A DNA stretch of 6,948 nt, from contig JAGQKQ010000094.1 of the NCBI GenBank assembly GCA_020430005.1, positions 1 through 6,948 of the forward strand. Direction: 5' to 3'. Shown here piece by piece: positions 1 to 6,925 of this stretch; the stretch's first letter is position 1, and every line of letters starts with the position of its first letter. The notes under the pieces were generated by a model. That model was given only the letters and a program-made list of their open reading frames with translations, was not told the origin of the DNA and made no database searches. A program made the translations under genes and the position numbers. Origin of the DNA: Candidatus Omnitrophota bacterium. GTDB taxonomy: Bacteria; Omnitrophota; Gorgyraeia; Zapsychrales; Zapsychraceae.

Positions 1-3000
1 ATAATTAGTCCGGCAGTAGCACGGCCATCACCTCCCAAAACATAATTATCTTTAGATGTGGTGCCATCCTTTTTAATGGCTACTCGTTCTCTAACGTCCA
101 TTCTGCTTTCCGGGCTGCTGTCACCTGCCGGAGAAACTTCAACGTCTCTGACACGAGTCGTTCCCTGATAATTCGCTGTTGTGCTTAATGCCCCGAAATC
201 TTCCGTCTGAACAACAAGATTGTATGAACTGCCGGGCTCGTTCAATGAAATATCACTGACATCCATCTCCATACCGTTTTGTTTAAGCGTGCCATCTTTA
301 TAGTAGAAGGCTTGCTCTCTTAACAGCTCGGGTGAGGCATCATCAGGTGTCTTATCTAAAACAGGACTATTTCCGTCACTAATTCTCGGTGTAATAATAT
401 TTCGTTTTTCGTCTTCGCCGGCATTCTTATCTTTCCCTAAAATAAAAGTCCAACCTTCTCCCGTATTGGTCTGATTAATGCCTACAATATCCGCCACACT
501 TTCATCGCCGACCGTAATCTGGCCACCCGTGTTTTTGTTATCAATCTCTTTCCAATTCCAAGACCATTCACCATCAGGCCCTTGCTGCATCTTTTGTCGT
601 CCTTTGTAAAAGGCGTAAAGACGTGCCTCGACGGGAAGTAGGCCTGTCGGATCAACTATTTGACTGTCCCGACTGACGACTCCTTCAGCATCATTTTGCC
701 ATTCCCCTTTCCACACCTGCTCTCCATACTCACTAACTTCAATAAGACCGCCCGCATCTTCGGCCAACCCAATATTTTTACGCTCAGAATAGAGACCCCC
801 GATAAGTCCGTCATTATCTCTTAGTGTTGTTTGGCTTGTCACCTTGCTGATATGGACAGGATCCTCTTCCTGTTCTCCACCAAAATACATTTTCGTGCCC
901 GCCTGACTCAATAAAGGAGTCGCGCCATCTTGTCCCAGCAAGAAGCGAAGCTCTAAATTTTCTTTCCCTTCTAATTTTTCACCGAGAGATTGCGCGATTT
1001 TTGTTGCGCGGTCCTCAAACTGTGTATTGGTTTCCAATAAATATTCGTCCGACGCTCCTGTCGCATCGGCATAAACTTGAGATCCCTTTAAGGCCGGCGC
1101 TTCTTTAACATTAATGTCGTTTTGTCTAGATAATGTTTTGGACATGTCGACCAATAGATTTCCATCCTTAGATGTAAGAACCACATTTCCTTCACCTTCA
1201 ACCGCAACGCGGTCTATTTTGGCCTCACTTTTGATTGTTTTGTCTTCCAAAACACGAACAGTATTATCTCTGGCCATTCCGATTTCTTCGGCCTTGTCGG
1301 CTTCGATTAGAAAATCGCCGACAGCAACATCACCATTCTCGCGGGGTTTAGCCAGCGACACATCGGTATATGTTTTTTGCTCACGAAGAGCTATAGCCAT
1401 TCCGGGTGAAGCCTCTGCGGAAACATAAACGGAATCTTCTTTTTGGGCTACAATACTTCCATCGGCATTAAGTCTAAGATTTCCTTCCAAAGCAATCTCT
1501 GTTTTGGTAATTCGGCCTTCATCATCTTTGGATTGCGTTACCTGATTCAGGCTTTGGACATTTCCTTCAATAATGGTTGAACCATCAGGGCCTTCTACAA
1601 GTTTAATCCGATCATTAAATGTAACCGCCTGTCCTCCGTTTCGCATAAACGTTCCGCCCTCTTGCCCCGACTTCATTGTGGCCCCTTTCATTGTGACCGT
1701 AGGAACAAAACCGGAATCCATATCTTGTAATACAAACTGGATCTTTTCATCTCCCTCTTTGGCACTGGCTTCAAAAATCGCGGCATCGGCAAAAACATGC
1801 TCTTCACCATCTTTTTGATAGGTAATGTTCTTAACATTTGTCACAGATGCCGATGTTATATCAAGGGCCTCGTCTCTTTCTTCTCCACCTTTTGCTCCAA
1901 TAGGATTGATAATAGAACCTTGATTTGTTTCAAAAGAGATAATACCTTTATCATCAACTTGTGCGGCATTGGACAATACTAATTTCGAAGCATCTGTACG
2001 ATCTTCCGAAACCTGTACTTTAGAGTCATACGCCAACTCGGAATAAACAAAAGCATCCTTACCCTCTTTGTTTATCATTTCACCTCTGACCTGACCTTCG
2101 TTAAAGGCCATAAGGTCTCCTTCTTTGGCCATAAGGATAAAACTGTTTTCCCCTGTTGCTGTTGCTTGTAAATTACGTCCTGTTAAAACAGAAAACTTTC
2201 CTTTGCCCTCATAACCGGCAGTTATTTCCCCTTTATCATTTTTCTGTGTTTTATAAACTAGTTGTCCGTCTCCATCGGATTTCGCTATATCCCCTGGTAA
2301 ATACATGCCTTCAAGTTCGCTGTAATAGGCCGGAACAGCCGGGTTACGGGCGAGTTCTTTCCCTATACGAATCGTGGCCGGAACAATAGGTGTTCCAGCA
2401 CCATCGAGACGAATAAAATCGTCATCCTCTGTAAGAGCCAGATTACCTAGATTTGGTGTGCGAACTTGAAGAAGATCCGGCAATGCTGCCGTTTCGGCAG
2501 AACCGTCCAATGGTTGATCTTCGACTTTCTGATTTTGAAGCGAACTTTTGTCCGGCTCTTTTTGATCAGCCAGAACAAGAACCTTATTGGTAACACGACT
2601 ATCACCTTCGGCGGCCTTTATTAAACGTCCTCCGTCAAATTCGTACCCGACAATTTTGTCTTCCCTCATTGCCAACTTCAGTTTGGAATCACCACCAAGA
2701 AGAGCGGTTTCTGAAACAACCTCTCCGTCTCCACCAACATACGGTTTGCCGTCATGAACCAGAGTGGACGTATACGTTTCACCGGAAAGGTTAATCTCGT
2801 CACCTGTAGTTTTATTAATGCCGGCCATCGCCTGATAAACCACCTTGGCATTATCATCACCTTTCATTTGCGTCAGCGTTTCTTTTTCCGTTTGGTATAA
2901 AACATTGTTTTGGTCACGATGAATAACTGTGGCACTATCTCCCAAAGCCGATAACAGGGATGACGTAACAACCCTGCCGTCTTCACCGCGCTGATTTAAT

Positions 3001-3647
3001 GAAAGCTTTGCGTCCAAACCTCTTTGACCTAATTCCTTCACCCTTTTAGCAAGATCACCTGTCTCTTTGTCCTCTCCATAAACCGACTCAATGCCGCTTT
3101 GATTATCCTGACCGATCAAAGATTTTACAATATCCTCTTTACCACTACCGTCTTTAAATCCCTTACCATATAAAACAGATTGATCTTTGCTATTGATCAA
3201 GGTTCGTTCGGCTATTTTATCCTTGCCATTGGTCATTTGCCCTGTTATGGTTTTGACCTGATTATTATCCTTGTCACGATAAGAAGAACTGTTAAATCTT
3301 GAAACTGGCGTAATAATGCTAACATTATCAAATTTCTCATTGTCAAGCCCTGTTAGTTTGGCTATAACTTTATCTGGGCTCATAAGCTGACCATCGCTAT
3401 CATCGGCATTAATTACATAAGGATCGTTGCTGTCTTTAGAAAAACCTAATCTTTTTGCATCCGTGTCACTAAAACGGGCGCGGTCTATTGTGGATATTCC
3501 GGCCAGATCCCGCAGGTAAAAATTCTTACCGTCCTTGCCTTCCCCAAGAATACTTCCCTGCAAGATTTTGCCACGGCCGCCAACCATTTCGAAGATACGA
3601 TTTTGACCATTCATTGACACATTTGTTAAGTAGTTCCTTTTGATAAT
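1..3647 (-). other. Long polar beta-rich passenger-like region (residues ~1000 to window edge)
   Basis: More than 1,200 residues are dominated by Gly, Asp, Glu, Lys, Asn, Ser and Thr with alternating aliphatic residues, a composition typical of beta-strand and turn structure. Turns of the DGS, GPDG, NADG and KDG type recur. Short V-Y or V-F strand motifs recur, for example VLYGK, VLYQTE, VVYQAM, FVYSEL, HVFADA, SVYVSA and QVYADA, at irregular spacing. There is no cysteine and no obvious hydrophobic span. This fits a secreted or surface-exposed passenger, such as a beta-solenoid or a chain of beta sandwiches. No named domain is recognised with confidence, and faint resemblance to filamentous adhesins or LptA/OstA-like folds is impression only. 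Confidence 0.5.
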
Positions 3648-6644
3648 TCCCGTATTTATTAAACCTTCTGTTACATTTCCGAAAATTTTGGAGTCTTTCG
3701 TTTTTTCGGCATAAATCGTAGCCGCCTTGTCAAACCCGGTTAAGAATGGATTATCTTCTGAAAGAAAAACTCCAGCCATCGTAGAATTGGCAGAGTTCAA
3801 CGTATACTTTACAAGTCCGAAACCAGGATTGACCTGACTAACAAACTGCATTTTGCGGGCTTCTTTATCTAAACCGTACTTCTTGGCATTTTTCTTGAGT
3901 TGATAAGCTTCATAGGCTGTAAAGCCGGACATTTCATTCAGCTTTTCAGAATATTGCATTCTTCCCAGAAATTCCGCCGTTCCCCGCATTCCGGCAATCT
4001 CTTCCTGGCTGGCCCCTGAAAGAATGGCGTCAGCAATTTCGGCGGAATCCTGCGCAGAAATAAAGCGCCCTTCCGAACCATCCCCGGACGCAAGGGTTCC
4101 ATCCAAGGTAAAAACATTTCTTAGAATATCCATCCCTTTTGCCTGGAGCCCCTCTTTAAAACTTTCACCGAATACCGCCAGCCTTGCCTTGTTACCGGAA
4201 ACTTCCCTGTCACCGATAACAACTGTAGAATCTTCTTTCGACTCCTCTATGTTTCCCGCCAAATCTTTTCTATCTTCGGAATACCCTAAGGCCGCAACCC
4301 CTGCATTAAACGTGATCCCTGCCAATAACGACAACCCACGGATAACAAACAAATTCGCGCGATCCGTTTGATTAACCCCTTCTCTGTCCCCCTCCGTGTG
4401 GTCTTTTTCAATTTCATCAAGAAGCGCTGCCATTCCGATTGTCAGCAGCCCCCGCCCTATTGTCTCAACCATCATTCCCTTTTCGTTCGCTCTAAAAGCA
4501 TCAACCGTTCTTTTCTTGGTCGCGTATTGCAGGGCATCTTTAAAAGTTTTACCATCAACCGTCTGCTTATAGTTTCCATCTGACGCAAGGGCTTCCTCCA
4601 AAGCGGGTGATAAAGGAGATGTTATTGGCTCATCAATCGTCACACCGGCCAGCTTAAGAAGCTCTTCTGTTGAATTGACATTAGCCAAGACCTCTCTAAG
4701 GTTCTGTGGGATATTCTCCGATTCAGACAGGTTCTTGATAAACTGATCCATAACCTTCCCGGCCCTTTCATCGGCCGGTAAAACTTTTCCCGCCGCGTCA
4801 ACAGTGCTTTCCGCCTCTGCTAATTCCTCAAGCATCACGTCCGCCAGGTTCTTATCAACAAGACCATCTTCCGCCATTTTTGCGATCTCGGCTTCTGCCT
4901 CTTTTATATCCTTACGCGCAAGATGAAGCATTATCACAGATGTCACCAAAAGCCCTATTGCTTGTGAAGCCAACGAGTCTCCCTCTACTAAATCCATTTC
5001 ATCAGCAAGGTAACGAATAAGTAGTGCCGCCATTTGAACGCCTAAATTCCTAGCCTGCATTTTGAGCAGCCGCGAAATAGTCGGTGTTGTTTTTCCAGCC
5101 CCAAAAAAGAATTTTCTTATACCCGCTTCCGGATTAATCTTAACCGCGCCTAAGCCTTTACCGCTTCCCTTTGTTACGACTTTCGCGTCTCCCCTAAGAT
5201 TTTTAAGCGCCCCATCCAATTTGCTTTCTGCAATCCCCACAACTGTACTGGCCGCTGTTGAGGCAACAATAGTAATAATACCCTGACGAAGTACACTCTC
5301 TTCTTCACCCTCTTCGGCCTTTCCTGGAAGAAGGTCATCCAAAATTTCAATAAACTCCAGTGTAAGCTTCCCTGTTGCTGCTCCCTGCCAAAAACCTTCG
5401 CCAGTTAGTCCGGAAGAAAGAGCTGTCTGAAGAATAAAACCTTGGTCTTCACTACAGGCCCCCTCCATGACACACATTGTCGCGACAGCGTTTGCGAATT
5501 GGGAGGCCCCTATTGACAGCGAAAATGCTCCGCTAAATCCAATCCCCAATTTGGACAAAGTACCCCATTGCGCACCCACGGCTGCACCGGCAATCTGAAT
5601 GGCTGTACTGATAACAAGTGATTTCGTATCCATCAATCCCGGCAGGTCGCGGCGATGCCATTTGTTTCCCCAGACGTAGGCCTGTAGATCTTCCGGAACG
5701 GCTTCAAACTGAAGGTCAGTTTGCTCATCCAGATTGGACGCTAAAACAAAACCGCTGGATTTTTGGATAAACACTTCTTTGCTTAAAGATGCTTCCTCAC
5801 CAATATCGGTATAGTAAACCATCTGCTCATCAATCTTGTGCACAGCCACAAAGTGCTCATTAGTAAAGCTGGCGATAAACGGCGGCTGTAATTTCACAAC
5901 ATCTTCAGGGGTCATTTTGACCGGTTGAAAATCCAGCCCGTAGGCCTGGACAATTTGGTTGATAGCAAAAAGTGAGGTCTTTAACTGCTCTTCACCCGGG
6001 CGGATAATATCATTCATCAAGTCCACCAATAAAGAGCCGACCGATAACTCTTCCAACGAAACATCAATATCGTAATTGGACAAAACATCATGCAGCGAAT
6101 AAACCCCGCAGTTTAAAGGATGGATATCAGGACTTTTAAGCCAATTGGTAATATTACGAATATGACTTTTAGTAAAAATAATATTGGAGTCTATGAATAA
6201 TATATTCTCATTCCGGGCAAGTTCCGAAACGGCATCATTGGACAATTGCAGTTGAACACGGGTATTTTCTTTGTAGGCAATTTGGTTGAGGAGGCTCTGA
6301 ACGCTGGCCGCAATCTGGACAGAGGTGATTTCCTGCTCAGTCATATTGGGACTTACTGTTTGGACATTTTCCTTGTCCTGCCCCCAAATCACACTTGGCG
6401 TATAATTAAATGACCAGGCGATTTGCTCAAGACTGAAAACAATACTAACGGTCAAAGCCACAACCCTGATCCAACGGCTGAAGCGGCTTTTAAATTTCGG
6501 CTCCTCTTTGTTCATATTATGAACGTTTTCGTCATATTGGACATAGACGCTCTCCGCACTGGCAAACGTCTTTTGTTCCTGAGAACTCATGCCAGGATTG
6601 CTATCATTTGGAGCATGGATATTATCCAACTTATCCGAGTTCAT
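1..6644 (-). CDS. Giant C39-peptidase-like, membrane-anchored multidomain protein (C-terminus beyond the window)
   Basis: One frame stays open for 2,214 codons and leaves the window two bases into codon 2,215, so the gene is 3'-partial. The start is well fixed: an in-frame TAA (6647-6645) directly precedes the ATG, and AAAGGA lies 10 bases upstream. Domains in order: charged tail 1-56; hydrophobic segment about 57-79; C39-like peptidase domain about 165-305 with Cys179, His264 and Asp280; Gly/Ala-rich hydrophobic helices at about 343-388, 454-471, 534-545, 558-576, 727-742 and 765-787; helical connector to about 1000; then a polar, acidic, beta-rich region to the edge. Only three cysteines are seen (179, 391, 397). 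No ABC-transporter ATPase motifs are seen, although C39 domains usually sit on such transporters. A surface or envelope role with proteolytic self-processing is inference. The exact function is unknown. Giant proteins of this style are known from Omnitrophota; that link is from memory. Confidence 0.95.
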   Translation of the reverse strand, partial: MNSDKLDNIHAPNDSNPGMSSQEQKTFASAESVYVQYDENVHNMNKEEPKFKSRFSRWIRVVALTVSIVFSLEQIAWSFNYTPSVIWGQDKENVQTVSPNMTEQEITSVQIAASVQSLLNQIAYKENTRVQLQLSNDAVSELARNENILFIDSNIIFTKSHIRNITNWLKSPDIHPLNCGVYSLHDVLSNYDIDVSLEELSVGSLLVDLMNDIIRPGEEQLKTSLFAINQIVQAYGLDFQPVKMTPEDVVKLQPPFIASFTNEHFVAVHKIDEQMVYYTDIGEEASLSKEVFIQKSSGFVLASNLDEQTDLQFEAVPEDLQAYVWGNKWHRRDLPGLMDTKSLVISTAIQIAGAAVGAQWGTLSKLGIGFSGAFSLSIGASQFANAVATMCVMEGACSEDQGFILQTALSSGLTGEGFWQGAATGKLTLEFIEILDDLLPGKAEEGEEESVLRQGIITIVASTAASTVVGIAESKLDGALKNLRGDAKVVTKGSGKGLGAVKINPEAGIRKFFFGAGKTTPTISRLLKMQARNLGVQMAALLIRYLADEMDLVEGDSLASQAIGLLVTSVIMLHLARKDIKEAEAEIAKMAEDGLVDKNLADVMLEELAEAESTVDAAGKVLPADERAGKVMDQFIKNLSESENIPQNLREVLANVNSTEELLKLAGVTIDEPITSPLSPALEEALASDGNYKQTVDGKTFKDALQYATKKRTVDAFRANEKGMMVETIGRGLLTIGMAALLDEIEKDHTEGDREGVNQTDRANLFVIRGLSLLAGITFNAGVAALGYSEDRKDLAGNIEESKEDSTVVIGDREVSGNKARLAVFGESFKEGLQAKGMDILRNVFTLDGTLASGDGSEGRFISAQDSAEIADAILSGASQEEIAGMRGTAEFLGRMQYSEKLNEMSGFTAYEAYQLKKNAKKYGLDKEARKMQFVSQVNPGFGLVKYTLNSANSTMAGVFLSEDNPFLTGFDKAATIYAEKTKDSKIFGNVTEGLINTGIIKRNYLTNVSMNGQNRIFEMVGGRGKILQGSILGEGKDGKNFYLRDLAGISTIDRARFSDTDAKRLGFSKDSNDPYVINADDSDGQLMSPDKVIAKLTGLDNEKFDNVSIITPVSRFNSSSYRDKDNNQVKTITGQMTNGKDKIAERTLINSKDQSVLYGKGFKDGSGKEDIVKSLIGQDNQSGIESVYGEDKETGDLAKRVKELGQRGLDAKLSLNQRGEDGRVVTSSLLSALGDSATVIHRDQNNVLYQTEKETLTQMKGDDNAKVVYQAMAGINKTTGDEINLSGETYTSTLVHDGKPYVGGDGEVVSETALLGGDSKLKLAMREDKIVGYEFDGGRLIKAAEGDSRVTNKVLVLADQKEPDKSSLQNQKVEDQPLDGSAETAALPDLLQVRTPNLGNLALTEDDDFIRLDGAGTPIVPATIRIGKELARNPAVPAYYSELEGMYLPGDIAKSDGDGQLVYKTQKNDKGEITAGYEGKGKFSVLTGRNLQATATGENSFILMAKEGDLMAFNEGQVRGEMINKEGKDAFVYSELAYDSKVQVSEDRTDASKLVLSNAAQVDDKGIISFETNQGSIINPIGAKGGEERDEALDITSASVTNVKNITYQKDGEEHVFADAAIFEASAKEGDEKIQFVLQDMDSGFVPTVTMKGATMKSGQEGGTFMRNGGQAVTFNDRIKLVEGPDGSTIIEGNVQSLNQVTQSKDDEGRITKTEIALEGNLRLNADGSIVAQKEDSVYVSAEASPGMAIALREQKTYTDVSLAKPRENGDVAVGDFLIEADKAEEIGMARDNTVRVLEDKTIKSEAKIDRVAVEGEGNVVLTSKDGNLLVDMSKTLSRQNDINVKEAPALKGSQVYADATGASDEYLLETNTQFEDRATKIAQSLGEKLEGKENLELRFLLGQDGATPLLSQAGTKMYFGGEQEEDPVHISKVTSQTTLRDNDGLIGGLYSERKNIGLAEDAGGLIEVSEYGEQVWKGEWQNDAEGVVSRDSQIVDPTGLLPVEARLYAFYKGRQKMQQGPDGEWSWNWKEIDNKNTGGQITVGDESVADIVGINQTNTGEGWTFILGKDKNAGEDEKRNIITPRISDGNSPVLDKTPDDASPELLREQAFYYKDGTLKQNGMEMDVSDISLNEPGSSYNLVVQTEDFGALSTTANYQGTTRVRDVEVSPAGDSSPESRMDVRERVAIKKDGTTSKDNYVLGGDGRATAGLI
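4284..5618 (-). other. Central region of Gly/Ala-rich hydrophobic helices (residues ~343-787)
   Basis: At least six hydrophobic stretches are visible, at residues about 343-388 (long enough for two spans), 454-471, 534-545, 558-576, 727-742 and 765-787. They are rich in Gly, Ala, Ser and Val and separated by charged stretches. The stretch at about 578-620 is rich in Ala, Glu and Lys and looks like an amphipathic or coiled-coil helix. C391 and C397 form a CX5C pair just after the second hydrophobic stretch. Several spans are short or carry polar residues. They could be true transmembrane helices, or hydrophobic helices that insert only under some conditions, as in translocation or pore-forming regions of large toxins. 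I do not recognise a named family. Confidence 0.5.
5730..6152 (-). other. C39-type cysteine-peptidase-like domain (residues ~165-305)
   Basis: The segment has the C39 order of motifs. A nucleophile motif, NCGVYSLHDVLSNYDIDVSL, holds Cys179 and is followed by the helix and the SLEEL-type turn. PPFIASFTNEHFVAVHKI then supplies His264 in the expected beta strand, and YYTDIGEE supplies Asp280. The Cys-to-His spacing of 85 and His-to-Asp spacing of 16 match the family as I know it. C39 peptidases cleave leader peptides, typically after a double glycine, and are normally the N-terminal domain of bacteriocin-exporting ABC transporters. Here the domain is fused to a giant protein with no visible ATPase. 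The oxyanion-hole Gln usually found six residues before the catalytic Cys is Asp173 here, so activity is uncertain. A related papain-like fold, such as the C39_2 family, is the main alternative. Confidence 0.72.
6408..6476 (-). other. N-terminal membrane anchor or uncleaved signal segment (residues ~57-79)
   Basis: A basic run (K50, K52, R54, R57, R60) precedes a hydrophobic core, VVALTVSIVFS, which continues into LEQIAWSFNYTP. This is the n-region and h-region order of a Sec signal or signal anchor, with positive charges on the inside. The 56-residue charged tail before it is unusually long for a cleavable signal peptide, which favours a type II anchor or an extended signal peptide. The core is short and Glu73 interrupts it, so cleavage cannot be excluded. 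If it is an anchor, the peptidase-like domain and the rest would begin outside the cytoplasmic membrane. Confidence 0.65.
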
Positions 6645-6747
6645 TTATAGCAAATCCTTTCCTGGATTTTGAAGCCGGTAACATGCCCCTAATAAGACTA
6701 TTCATAACAAAAAGAATATTAGTACTAAGCTTTGTTAGAAACTTCAT
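6631..6747 (-). CDS. Small upstream open frame, 38 codons, overlapping the giant gene start
   Basis: ATG at 6747-6745 to TAA at 6633-6631 encodes 38 residues, beginning MKFLTKLSTNILFVM and ending SKSRKGFAINELG. AGG lies about 5 bases before the ATG. The frame overlaps the giant gene by 14 bases in a different frame, the geometry expected for translational coupling. The peptide is basic and partly hydrophobic. Near its end KGFAINE fits the type IV prepilin cleavage pattern (G, then F, with Glu at +5), but the stop falls where the hydrophobic helix should continue. It could be a leader peptide, a remnant of a pilin-like gene, or chance. No function is assigned. Confidence 0.35.
   Translation of the reverse strand: MKFLTKLSTNILFVMNSLIRGMLPASKSRKGFAINELG
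6655..6660 (-). promoter_or_regulatory. Ribosome binding site of the giant gene
   Basis: AAAGGA on the minus strand, within a wider AGGAAAGGA, lies 10 bases before the ATG at 6644. The spacing is slightly long but acceptable. With the in-frame TAA immediately before the ATG it fixes the start. The next in-frame ATG, at codon 19, has no comparable site. Confidence 0.6.
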
Positions 6748-6756
6748 TTGGACCTG

Positions 6757-6846
6757 TTACCTTTCGTGAAAAATAATTTTGATGGAAGTGAAAAAGTGAG
6801 GGAATTTTGTGATGTCTTGTGTACGCTTTAGCTCTTGTCGTGGCAT
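6757..6846 (-). CDS. Small upstream open frame, 29 codons, possible leader peptide
   Basis: ATG at 6846-6844 to TAA at 6759-6757 encodes 29 residues, beginning MPRQELKRTQ and ending IIFHER. It follows a strong GGAGG Shine-Dalgarno with about 6 bases of spacing, the best ribosome-binding sequence in the upstream region. It ends 9 bases before the next small frame, so the two could be read in series ahead of the giant gene. The peptide is basic and resembles no family I know. An overlapping alternative ATG at 6857-6855 in another frame would give 44 residues but lacks a good ribosome-binding site. Confidence 0.3.
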   Translation of the reverse strand: MPRQELKRTQDITKFPHFFTSIKIIFHER

Positions 6847-6873
6847 CCTTAACCTCCATCAAAAACCGGAATT

Positions 6874-6885
6874 AGATACGTATCT
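6874..6885. promoter_or_regulatory. 12-base perfect palindrome downstream of the promoter, possible operator
   Basis: AGATACGTATCT is a perfect palindrome with its centre about 12 bases downstream of the predicted transcription start. This is a common place for a repressor or other dimeric regulator to bind. The regulator is unknown, and a 12-base palindrome can occur by chance. Confidence 0.3.
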
Positions 6886-6897
6886 TTGTTTGATTGA

Positions 6898-6925
6898 AGT
6901 ATAACATGTGCCCGACGGGAAACAA
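6898..6925 (-). promoter_or_regulatory. Candidate sigma70-type promoter with extended -10
   Basis: On the minus strand TTGTTT (6925-6920) is followed after 16 bases by TATACT (6903-6898), with TG one base before the -10 (TGTTATACT), an extended -10 element. Transcription would start near 6891, giving a leader of roughly 245 bases before the giant gene and covering both small open frames. The placement is good, but the call rests on pattern match alone. Confidence 0.5.

Noticed and set aside
1114..1428. Plus-strand 104-codon open frame
   Set aside because: It is antisense to the giant gene, has low-complexity Ser/Thr-rich composition, no convincing ribosome site and no recognisable domain. 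It is a shadow.
2678..2860. Minus-strand 60-codon open frame
   Set aside because: It lies out of frame inside the giant gene, with an Arg/Trp/Pro-rich product typical of a shifted reading of the real frame.
1..3647. Tandem DNA repeats or a CRISPR array in the long beta-rich part
   Set aside because: No exact or near-exact DNA repeats at regular spacing were seen. Recurring motifs are only at protein level and heavily diverged.
4024..4371. Plus-strand 115-codon open frame
   Set aside because: It is the longest antisense frame but Ser/Ala/Pro-rich, as expected from the complement of a Glu/Lys/Asp-rich coding strand, and is fully nested in the giant gene.
5481..6152. Reading the N-terminal part as a bacteriocin-exporting ABC transporter (C39, membrane domain, ATPase)
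   Set aside because: The hydrophobic helices following the C39-like domain are too short and scattered for an ABC membrane domain, and no Walker A, signature or Walker B motif is found. The GAGKTT at residues 515-520 lacks the full GxxGxGK[ST] P-loop pattern.
6423..6650. Plus-strand 75-codon open frame over the 5' end of the giant gene
   Set aside because: It is antisense to the anchor region and start codon. The hydrophobic look comes from the complement of the signal segment, and no ribosome site or family is seen.
6812..6904. Plus-strand 30-codon open frame in the control region
   Set aside because: GAGGGA lies about 9 bases upstream, but the frame runs against the candidate promoter and small frames and matches nothing known. 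It is most likely chance.
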